Assembly (NCBI GenBank): GCA_024741835.1
Contig: JAENRP010000572.1
Span: 1 to 17,442 of the forward strand
DNA: 17,442 bases
Origin: Diplocarpon mali
Taxonomy: Eukaryota; Ascomycota; Leotiomycetes; Helotiales; Drepanopezizaceae
Direction: 5' to 3'
Shown piece by piece: positions 9,831 to 17,421 of this stretch; position 1 is the first letter of the stretch; each line of letters begins with the position of its first letter. Position numbers and translations under genes: made by a program. Below the pieces are notes generated by a model that was not told where the DNA came from, ran no database searches, and saw only the letters and a program-made list of their open reading frames with translations.

Positions 9831-10689
9831 TCTTTTGAAAGCAATTGGCTTTTAAATTCTTCCTCTTCCAGCCCTTATTCTTATGTATAGATTTTAAAAT
9901 ACTATTTATACGCAAGCTACGCATTATATGTACTTTCACTTAACAATTGATAAAAGGCGTATTTATAACTGCCCTTAGGTTATTCTTAACTTAAGTTAGT
10001 ATAATACTATTATTAGAGTTAAATAGATGCGCCGATTCTGACTTAAACTTAACTTAAAGGAAAATCGATTTATATAGCCTTTATATTACCTCTTATCTCT
10101 TTAATTTGTAAAGGAAATCGTCATTTGTCTTTTCCTTTTTAAAGGACTTCGGATCCGATCCGATTATTAAGTTAACGTTAATTATAAAGAATAGGAAATA
10201 GCTATAGATAAAGCTTAATAGATTAATAGAAGATAGTCTTACGTTAATTTAATAGTCCTAGCTAGGCGCAAGATCCCTATTGCTATTATTAGGCCAGCGC
10301 TTTTGCTTATAATTAAGCTAGATCTAGGAAAACAGTTTAATACGAATCGATTATATTCTAACCTTATTCGCAAATGCTCTAAAGCTGCGGTTCCTATTTG
10401 CGAAATTAGTGCTAATGCCTTTTATTATAATATAAAGCATAAGGAGATTAAGTTCTTTTAAACTAGTATTTATAAAGTAGATAGGATTTTAAAGGAAAGA
10501 TATAAGCTTAAGAATCCTAATGTCGAAAAGCTAATTAACGATCGACTCCTGAAATAGTACCGATCTTTAAGATAAGCCTTTTTAAAAAGGGATATAGATA
10601 CTCTCCCTCCCTATCGGTACTATAATTATAAGATATAGCTAGAAGGGCCTTTGCCTAATGCCTATTTGCCCCTTTACTATTAATCTATT

Positions 10690-11270
10690 AAGGAGCTTAA
10701 GGTTATAAAGGAGTACTTACTTAAGAATTTAAATAAAGGCTTTATTAAGATAAATACTAGCCCCTTTGCTTCGCTAGTACTATTTGTAAAGAAGGCCGAC
10801 GGTAGCCTCCGATTTTGCATAGACTATCGAAAGCTAAACGTACTAACTTAGAAGGACGCTTACCCGATTCCGAGGATAGACGAGCTTTTAGGGCGAGTAT
10901 TTAAAGCTAAGATTTTTATAAAATTGGATATTTAAGCTACTTTCAATCGGATACAAATAGACCCTAAATTAGAGGAATATACTACCTTTCGAATAAGGTA
11001 TAAATCCTATAAATACAAGGTTCTCCTATTTAGCCTTTATAATAGACTTAATACTTACTAATAGTATATAAATAATATTCTTTTAGATTACTTAAATGAT
11101 TTTTATATAGTATATTTAAATAATATTTTAATTTACTTTAAGAACGTTAAGGAGTACTAGGGTCATATCGAAAAGGTATTAAAATAACTCTTAAAGGCTA
11201 GCCTTTAAGTAGATATTAAAAAGTGCGAGTTCTATATTACTTGAATTTAATATCTTAAATATATTTTAAT
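10690..11270 (+). pseudogene. Reverse transcriptase domain, inner element
   Basis: Blocks in order are [66 protein letters not shown], then Y-L-N-N-I-L-I-Y. These are textbook gypsy RT blocks. The catalytic Asp pair at 11119-11124 is Asn-Asn, and PFGL..AP has become F-S-L-Y-N. Confidence 0.93.
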
Positions 11271-11499
11271 AATAATTAAGATCGAATTAGACCTTGAAAA
11301 GGTCGGACTACTACGCAATTAGAAGTACTTAAAAATTATTATTAAAGTGAAGTCCTACTTAGGATTTTATAGGTTCTATTAATAATTCATTTGCAACTTT
11401 AAGCTAATTGCCAAACCCTTTTCTATTTTAACCTAATTAATAGTACCTTAGAATTAGATAGAAGAGTGCCGAATCGCTTTTAAAGAGCTTTATAAGCAG

Positions 11500-11940
11500 T
11501 TGCTTTCGATTTAGCAGATTTACCATTTTGACCCCGACTTACTTATAAAGCTGGAAACTAATACTTTTAATAGCATTATTGCTAGAGTACTTTCTTAATA
11601 ATACTCTAATAAGCAATAGTACCTAATCGGCTTCTATTTGTATATACTCTTTAGCTATAAACCTAATTAGGAAATATATAATAAGGAACTCTTTGCTATT
11701 ATTAAATCCTATTATAAATAGAGACCTAAGCTTATATTACTTAAAGAGCGAGTTAATATTTACTTAGATTACCGCTCCCTTAAGTACTTTATAACTACTA
11801 AGGTTCTAATTATAAAATAGTATTAATAAATAGAATTTTTATTTAACTTTAATTTTCAAATTATATATACTTTTAGTAAAGATAATTGAAAGGCTAATAT
11901 TCTTAGCTATTAAGAGTAGGATATGCTAGTTTATAAATAA
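11500..11940 (+). pseudogene. RNase H domain, inner element
   Basis: The frame gives L-E-T-N-T-F (LETDAS, Asp->Asn), I-I-A-R-V-L-S, N-x-E-I-Y-N-K-E-L-F-A-I-I (NYEIYDKELLAI), Y-L-D-Y-R-S-L-K-Y-F (YTDHKNLEYF) and F-N-F-Q-I-I-Y-T, ending in A-N-I-L-S (ADALSR). The first catalytic Asp is lost. Confidence 0.9.
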
Positions 11941-12249
11941 GCGAAGCTAGATAGCCGATCTTAGGTTCTGATTTTCCTAGCTTAATTAGACCCTTGAATT
12001 AATACCAAACTGGCCGAAAAATTTCTCGCCGAATCTATTAAAGGCACTTTAGCCCTAATATCAACCGATACTCCTAATTCGACCCTAAATCGATTTAAGG
12101 ATTCCTTTAATTTAATTAAAAAGCTTTATTAAAATAATTGCGAATCCTTTTAAAAGATTCGTACTAACCTTCCTAAGAACTACTCTTTAAAAGATAGATT
12201 ACTTTACTTTAAAGAGCGTCTTTGCATATACTATAATACTCTTTTATAC

Positions 12250-13340
12250 ACTTATCTAATTTAAGAAGCTTATAACTAACCTTTAAGCGCGCACCTTAGT
12301 AGCTTAAAGACCTATTAGCTTCTTACTCTTAAGTATTATTAGGTTAAGATAGGTTCGGATTGCAAAAGATTTATTACAAACTGCAGACCTTATTAATTCT
12401 CGCATTCGAAGATAATTAAATAATAAGGCCTCTTATAGCCTCTCCTTATTCCTAACTATCTTATATAGCACTTATATATAGATTTTAAGGATTTCCCTTC
12501 TAATAAGTATAATTTTGATCGAATCCTGGTTTTTATAGATCGACTTAGTAAAAGCGCTATTATAATCTCTTATTAAAAAGATATCGACGCTTAAGGAATT
12601 GCCTGATTATTCATTTAATAGATATATTAATTCGGCTATACTTTAAAGATAATTACCTTAGACTAAGGCCTCTAATTCGTCTCCTTATTTTAAAGAGAGT
12701 TCTACTATATTATTAGTATTAAGATTAAACTCTTTATAGCGTATTATAAGGAGACTAATAGCCAAACGGAGATTATAAATAAGTATATTAATTTAAGGCT
12801 ACAGCCTTTTATTAATTACTATTAAGATAATTAGAGTAAGCTGATTCTATTAATAGATTATACGCAATCTACCCTCTCTTACGCTTCTATTAGTATAATC
12901 TTATATTAGCTTAAATATAGAATTGCACCTTAGATAGATTAGGACTAGATCTTTTTAAAACTATCTAGCCTATAGGAAAGATTGAATTAAGCAAAGGCTA
13001 AGCTAATAGTAGAAAGGATGCACTTCGCTTAAGAAGTAGCAAAAGGCAATATAGAACGCGCTTAAGAGAAAATGCATAAGTCTATAAATCAATATTAAAG
13101 GGAGATTGATTAGAAACCTAAAGATATAGTCTACCTTTTAATAAAAAATCTTAAGAACTACTACTTTAATAGGAAACTGGCCAATTAATAAGATAGTCCT
13201 TTTAAGGTTCTTAAGAAGGTAGGCAATTTATATTAGATTAAGCTACCTATAGGTTTTATAATATATAATATCTTTATACTAAAGCTATTATTCAAAGATC
13301 CGTAGAACCCTTTGCTAAGTTAAGAATAACCCTAGCCTAT
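12250..13340 (+). pseudogene. Integrase, inner element
   Basis: The N-terminal HHCC module is readable around 12285-12395 (A-H-L-S-S..., ending N-C-R-P-Y, last Cys->Tyr). The core gives D-F-K-D-F-P (first Asp 12481), R-I-L-V-F-I-D-R-L-S-K-S-A, I-T-L-D (second Asp 12661), and K-E-T-N-S-Q-T-E (Glu 12769-12771), a complete D-D-E set. The C-terminal GPF/Y-like segment reads S-P-F-K-V-L-K-K-V-G near 13195-13230. The gene is interrupted by many Gln-type stops. Confidence 0.92.
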
Positions 13341-13362
13341 TATAGAAAAGATCGCTAGGTAA

Positions 13363-13560
13363 GAAGAGTATAAGGTATTTAAGATACTAAGTATATGCCT
13401 ATCTTAAGGGAACTTAAAGTACTAGGTCAAATGGACTAATTATAACCTTAATTTAAGTTAGTATCGCGCCTTAAATTTTATAAGATCCTTATATAAGATT
13501 TGCGACTTTTATTAGGCTAATCCTATAAAGCCAGGACTACCTTAGAACCTATAAGCTTGG
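13363..13560 (+). pseudogene. Integrase C-terminal chromodomain
   Basis: E-E-Y-K-V-F-K-I-L-S, then L-K-Y-stop-V-K-W-T-N-Y-N, then S-stop-Y-R-A, and a closing helix-like I-R-S-L-Y-K-I. This matches the chromodomain outline 'EYEVE.IL...YLVKW.GY....TWEP' with W retained in VKW and a TAG where Trp is expected before Y-R. A chromodomain after the integrase defines chromoviruses, where it targets integration to modified histones (family knowledge). Confidence 0.85.
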
Positions 13561-13648
13561 CTAAAGGCTTAAGAAAGTAGTATAGATAATTATAGTTACT
13601 TAAAAGATAATAGGCCAGATGCGAAATAAGTTAATAAATAAATCTAAA

Positions 13649-13726
13649 AATATAATTAAAAAAAAAAAGGAGAAAAAAATAATAAAAATAGAAAAACAAT
13701 AATACTAGGCCTACTGCCCCCTCCTC
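13649..13726. other. A-rich junction between pol and the antisense frame
   Basis: Runs of A (for example around 13657-13668 and 13672-13694) separate the end of the plus-strand pol from the end of the minus-strand frame. It could hold polyadenylation signals for either transcript, but no specific signal can be assigned. Confidence 0.35.
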
Positions 13727-14723
13727 TTATAACTCCTCTAACCCCTCTTCCTTTGCGCTTAAGGAGATAAGCTCCAACTCTATTCTAAAGCTAGAGCTCG
13801 CCTCTTATCTATGCCCCTGCTTAAAATGACCTTGACCTCCTCTTGCTACTACTAGCGCTATCCTATTAACCGCTGCGCCTAATGCTACCCTTGCTACTGT
13901 AAGCCTCCTTCCTCTTATAAGAGACTCTGCTACTATAGCAGTCTGCTCTACTAATATAGCAATAGACCCTAAGAGGCTTAGCATAGTTCGGCTGGATTGC
14001 TTTAACCTTATTAGCTAGGACTTAATAAGGTTGCTACACTCTTATTAAAAAGTCAGCGATCAATTCGATACTAATTCAAATTTAACTTATAGCAACTATC
14101 GCTTAGACTTCCTTTAGCTAGCTTGCTATAGCCTTAGCTATAAAGCAAAGCTTTGCAAGGCTAGCGCGCTTAAGTTGAGTGCAGCTAGTTAAAGCCTTTG
14201 CGCTAGCTATTAGCAAAAGGTTAACGAGGATCTAGGCCTACTAGACCGCCTTTTAATAGAGCATCTCGCGGTTCCCTACCGAAACCGCCTAAGCGTTATT
14301 ATCGTTATCGTCGCCGCTATTATCCTCCTCTTGCTGCTAGGCAGCCTCCCCCCGCTATTCCTTAAGGGCCGCAGATAGCGCCGCGAACTCCTCCCTAATA
14401 TAAAAGGGAAGCTATAAATAAGTATTAGCGTAAATAGAACTTTAGAATCGATTCGGAGTACTTATAAGGATGCACTCCGCCTTTTGCTCCTAGTATTAGT
14501 AGTACTTTTTACTATATTCCGACTCGAACTTGCACTTATGCGCAATATCGCGCATAAGGCGCTGCATATACTAGCAATAACAAACGCAGTAGGCTATTGC
14601 AAAGGCGCCCGACGGCAAGGGAATTGGCACTATGCGTATTAGACGCAATTCGACCCTAGACTAGGGCAAACTTACTTATAGTAGTTGGTAGTAGTAGTAG
14701 TAATTGTTTCTACTACTACGCAT
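13727..14723 (-). pseudogene. Antisense extra ORF of the inner element, Cys-bearing, unknown function
   Basis: Read on the minus strand, an ATG at 14723 opens a frame (M-R-S-S-R-N-N, then five Tyr encoded by a GTA/TAC microsatellite). It runs about 210 codons with stops that fit former Gln codons. It includes a C-K-F-E segment followed by Y-Y-stop-Y-stop-E-Q-K-A-E-C, which becomes C-X2-C-X6-C if TAC is restored to TGC. Then come E-E-F-A-A-L-S-A-A-L-K-E and a D/N-rich stretch. Near 14090 (close to one TGA) the coding phase shifts. The next phase is fully open from 14011 to 13808 (68 codons) and ends at TAA 13727-13729. A TATA-like run (14764-14774) lies upstream of the ATG. Cys spacing resembles half of a fungal zinc cluster, but no family is assigned. 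It is convergent with pol and lies between pol and the 3' LTR. Confidence 0.6.
14688..14719. repeat. GTA microsatellite with inverted partner
   Basis: Five GTA units (14688-14702) are followed 8 bp later by TACTACTAC (14711-14719), able to form a short hairpin. It lies just inside the start of the antisense frame, where it encodes the Tyr run. Confidence 0.7.
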
Positions 14724-14943
14724 TAGCCCTGCGCTATAGTAGTAGGAGTAAGGGACCTATGCGGTTATATATAGTTATTATACTAAGGAAGGAAGATCCT
14801 ACAGAAGGAAAAACAAATTTAAGTATATAATACGACTTATGCTAAACTAAATATAGAATGGTACTATTCTTATAATAATGCGCTAAGTATATTACTATAC
14901 GAAAATCGTTATAACCTACTAACGCTTATAGGCAAGCGTTCTT
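14724..14943. promoter_or_regulatory. AT-rich segment upstream of the antisense ATG, before the polypurine tract
   Basis: No plus-strand frame is visible. A TATATATA-like run at 14764-14774 is about 45 bp upstream of the minus-strand ATG and could serve as its promoter. The rest is featureless. Confidence 0.3.
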
Positions 14944-14955
14944 AAAGGGGGGGGG
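14944..14955 (+). other. Polypurine tract of inner element
   Basis: Three A followed by nine G lie 3 bp before the 3' LTR, the expected place for the plus-strand primer of reverse transcription. Confidence 0.85.
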
Positions 14956-14958
14956 TAG

Positions 14959-15273
14959 TATAACAGCTGTACCTCCAACTGGTGCAATTACCTAAGAGTA
15001 TGGTATTATAACGTTTTAAGGTTTTGCAATCTCGATTTAATATAGGGTTATTTCGAATCGACCCTAAAGGTATAAAAGGATATTCTTACATAATATTATA
15101 TAAATGGGCAAAGAGCTTAGAGCTGCTTATATATATAAGGGAGAAGGGCTCTCCTATAGGGAGGGCTCTCTAACTTCTTCGTTTCCTTCGTATTAGACCT
15201 ATAGAATACGCCTTTTGCACCACTTCTTGCTCCTATACTTGATCTCGCACTTCGGCGGTCCTGTGTCATTACA
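14959..15273 (+). repeat. 3' LTR of inner element
   Basis: Begins TATAAC (TG->TA at the terminus) and ends ATTACA, so the canonical TG...CA is recoverable from the two LTRs together. It is 315 bp, ungapped against the 5' LTR. The self-primer block AACTTCTTCGTTT is at 15172-15184. Confidence 0.93.
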
Positions 15274-15278
15274 TGCAT
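15274..15278. repeat. Target-site duplication TGCAT (right)
   Basis: This exact copy of 7693-7697 follows the 3' LTR end directly. Confidence 0.88.
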
Positions 15279-15890
15279 ACCCTTTAAGCAGCTAAGAGCA
15301 GTGCAACAGCTCCTTTATATATATCGTCAAGTCAATTCCATAAGTCTTAAAGACTTGCCTTATACCGACTTATATATTTATAAAGCTAGAATCCTAGAAG
15401 ACGCTTAGCTAATAGTAGATAATACTGCAAGGAGATATACGCTTAGGAAGCTTATATGGCTAAATAAGATAATAGATAAAGGAATTAAGTACAGCGTTTT
15501 TAAGAGTATAAAGCTAAGCAATAGGCGTTTATCCGACTAGAACTCTTATTTGCATATAGTTAAGAAGAATATAAAGTCCTAAGCAGCCGCAGGAGAGTAT
15601 AGAACCACATTTGATTATTCGAGAATCAAGGAGATTACACTAGGTTATGGCATAGTCTCTATGCAAGAATGCTATAAGTATCTATCTAATCTAGCTTATA
15701 AGGTCTTCTTATAGTTCGACCTAAAGCATACGTATTAGTTAGTAGATATCTACCCTCCGCATAAGCACTACTACGCGTTCTCGGCCCCTGGATATAAGCA
15801 ACTCCAGCCAACCTGTATACTATAAGGTTGCAGGAGCTTAGCATTTTATATAATAGAACTAATAAAGATTATACTTGGATTAATTCCCTA
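15279..15890 (+). pseudogene. Outer Ty3/gypsy pol, right part: RT N-terminal half, truncated
   Basis: The codon split by the insertion (two bases at 7696-7697) is completed at 15279, and the frame continues in the same phase as the left part: P-F-K-Q-L-R-A-V, L-P-Y-T-D-L, I-V-D-N-T-A-R. The RT blocks follow: F-D-L-K-H-T-Y-stop-L-V-D-I-Y-P-P-H-K-H-Y-Y-A-F (FDLKHAYWQVDIHPP), Y-K-Q-L-Q-P-T-C and L-I-K-I-I-L-G-L-I-P. The Y-x-D-D box, RNase H and integrase should follow but do not. Similarity stops near 15890, where unrelated LTR-like sequence begins. Confidence 0.8.
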
Positions 15891-16200
15891 GTCAAAGGAG
15901 GGAGCTGCGTTAGGAGTTAACAACTCTAAGCCATTCCTATTCTTACTATAGCTAAAAGGAAAAGCTATAAAACTACTATTGTAGAGACCTAGAAGAAAAG
16001 GAGTCACGTGATAGTCACGTGATAGTCGAGGAGTCACGGGATAGAGAGTCAAAGGAGGAGTTATATAATATAAGTTACGTAACAAAGTCATATGATCGGC
16101 TAAGGGTCGAAGGGGGTATAAATAGGACTACTATTATACTTAGAGATAGCGCGCAATACTAACTACCTATTCTATCCCTAACTAGTGAAATGTCCTAGTT
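15891..16200 (+). promoter_or_regulatory. LTR-like promoter region with CACGTG repeats and TATA box
   Basis: Two direct copies of GTCACGTGATA lie at 16003-16024 (CACGTG at 16005-16010 and 16016-16021), and a third with one change follows near 16030-16041. TATAAATAG lies at 16117-16125. A purine run (about 15894-15904) followed by TGCGTTAGGAGTTAAC could be a PPT/LTR border, and TGTAGAGACC at 15980 is another possible border. I see no second copy in the window, so an LTR is inferred from organisation only. The minus-strand open frame 16091-15888 here shows no gene character. Confidence 0.45.
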
Positions 16201-16397
16201 CTTGTCTTTAGAGAGCCCGCTTGTAGTACTTCCTCCCTTTTGTCTTTGGTCTTTACGTAGGCCTATTCTTATATTATTCCTATGCCCTCTTATATTAGTG
16301 ACCTACGTAGGGACGATTCCTTTGAGATTTCGTCTTTATACGACTTCTCCTTTTAATTCTCTTAATTCGCAGATAAGAGATCAACCCCCTTTTTCGA
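16201..16397. other. Sequence between LTR-like region and 75-bp repeat; no gene
   Basis: A plus-strand frame is open from 16202 to 16552 (116 codons), but its second half is the tandem repeat below and its first half is pyrimidine-rich with no recognisable domain. The inverted pair TACGTAGG (16254-16261) and CCTACGTA (16302-16309) could form a stem. I treat the frame as a chance opening, possibly the end of an LTR plus a leader. Confidence 0.35.
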
Positions 16398-16552
16398 CAA
16401 CCCCCTTTCGATGCGAGAATCATTTAGTTAATTGTTACTATCAGTCTCTACTTCGAAAACCTCTTCTTTCAATAACCCCCTTTCGATGCGAGAATCATTC
16501 AGTTAATTATTACTATCGGTCTCTGCTTCGAAAACCCTCTTTTTTTCGATAA
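16398..16552. repeat. 75-bp tandem repeat, two copies plus a partial third
   Basis: The block CCCCCTTTCGATGCGAG recurs at 16401 and 16476. The two units differ mainly by transitions plus a small length change in the T-run, and a third start (CCCCTTTTCGA) is visible at 16553. Because 75 is a multiple of three, the unit translates as a 25-residue repeat (T-P-F-R-C-E-N-H...). This looks like a leader minisatellite, not a protein domain. Confidence 0.75.
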
Positions 16553-16968
16553 CCCCTTTTCGACTTCTTAGTCGAAACCCCTATCTCTTTTCTTTGCTTG
16601 AAAAGCTTGAATTATCAGCTTTAATAGTACGATTTTTTTAAATTCTAGCCCTTTTAAAATGGATACGTTTGATTAACTATATTAGCAACCTTAAACGCTT
16701 ATAGTATCGAATATTCAATTCGATAGAACTCGAACTCTTGCTTTAGAAACAATTTTAAAAAACCCCTTATTTTAATAGCTAATAGGAATTGTCCTAAAGG
16801 CTAAGAAAAGCCCCCTTTTATTTCGAAAACCTTATCTTAGAAATTAATCTTAAATAGGGTAAACCTTCTTCTATTGCATTTAATTGCAATACCCTTATTG
16901 GCTATTCTATACTTTATTACACTTGCTTAGCAAAGGCTAATTAAGCTTTATATAGAAACTGGAATTCC

Positions 16969-16991
16969 ACTTCTAAGCCTAGCTTGCGAGT
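16969..16991 (-). repeat. Dispersed copy of the 23-bp motif, inverted
   Basis: The reverse complement reads ACTCGCAAGCTAGG...AAGT, aligning to the left array consensus. It is flanked by ATTCC and GGGAAT, which extend the dyad. Confidence 0.65.
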
Positions 16992-17281
16992 GGGAATACG
17001 CTAATACGGTTTTAAACAATTCGACTTTTTCACTAACTTCTTCAATTTCGATACTTAGATATATCGAAAACAACTTTAAACCTTTTAATAACTTCCCTAT
17101 TAAAACCCTTCGAACTTACCTAAGTTACTCTAAGGCTAATGCGGTTTCCAATTGTTTTCACCTTATTTGGTAAGGTCGCCTCTTAAGTTAATTAGGCTAT
17201 ATATCTTTAGGATTGCTCGAATTTGTTTCTAATTTTTCTTCGACTTGCGCTTTAATAGCTTTGCTAGTTTTCGGATTTCTA

Positions 17282-17304
17282 ACTTGTAGTCTTAGCTTAT
17301 AAGT
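17282..17304 (-). repeat. Dispersed copy of the 23-bp motif, inverted
   Basis: The reverse complement carries the same AAGCTAAGACT core and ends CAAGT, nearly identical to the unit at 314-336. Confidence 0.7.
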
Positions 17305-17388
17305 CATCTTATTTAAAAGAAGATTTTTAATTTGTCGAATTACCCTCTTACCTCTTTCCCTTTCCCTCTACCGGTTTTTCCAAAATCT

Positions 17389-17411
17389 ACTTATAGTCCT
17401 AGCCTGCGAGT
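17389..17411 (-). repeat. Dispersed copy of the 23-bp motif, inverted
   Basis: The reverse complement begins ACTCGCAGGCTAGGACT and ends ATAAGT. It retains CG and GC bases that the left array has lost, so it is one of the least mutated copies. Confidence 0.7.
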
Positions 17412-17421
17412 TATCTTATTG

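Larger units (their letters stand above)
9700..13648 (+). pseudogene. pol relic of inner element (protease-RT-RNase H-integrase-chromodomain)
   Basis: The protease site, RT, integrase and chromodomain blocks all lie in one phase (codon starts at positions giving remainder 1 modulo 3), which suggests few or no net indels over nearly 4 kb. Interruptions are mainly TAA or TAG at Gln positions. The protease box reads A-L-V-D-T-K-A (9772-9792; Gly->Lys). The RT Y-L-D-D box reads Y-L-N-N (11113-11124). The integrase D-D-E codons are still present (12481, 12661, 12769). The frame ends in an A-rich tract near 13648. Point mutation, rather than deletion, killed this pol. Confidence 0.92.
7698..15273 (+). 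mobile_element. Inner Ty3/gypsy chromovirus-type LTR retrotransposon, full length, dead
   Basis: This 7576-bp element is bounded by two 315-bp LTRs and a TGCAT duplication and lies inside the outer gypsy pol frame. Order on the plus strand: LTR, primer-binding site, leader, gag with zinc knuckle, protease, RT, RNase H, integrase and chromodomain. A convergent antisense frame, a polypurine tract and the 3' LTR follow. Integrase after RT makes it Ty3/gypsy, and the C-terminal chromodomain plus the self-priming type PBS place it with Tf1/sushi-like chromoviruses (family knowledge). All frames are broken by RIP-type stops. The unusual part is the roughly 1 kb extra antisense frame; most fungal gypsy elements have only a short gap between pol and the 3' LTR. 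Confidence 0.93.
16560..17421. other. AT-rich relic sequence; weak possible gag start at 16659
   Basis: No domain can be recognised. An ATG at 16659 opens M-D-T-F-D-stop-L-Y-stop-Q-P-stop-T-L-I-V with only TAA/TAG stops, followed by an open run of about 24 codons. This is the decay pattern seen in the gag relics and would fit the start of another element running off the right edge downstream of the LTR-like region. The later part (17110-17410) is another stretch with few stops in one phase. The evidence is weak. Confidence 0.3.

Noticed and set aside
15888..16091. Minus-strand 67-codon open frame
   Set aside because: It spans the end of the outer RT relic and the CACGTG repeats, with no domain or Gln-stop decay pattern. 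Chance opening is likely.
16202..16552. Plus-strand 116-codon frame as a real gene
   Set aside because: Half of it is a 75-bp DNA repeat and the rest is low-complexity pyrimidine-rich sequence. No RIP-type stops mark it as an old coding frame, and no domain is visible.
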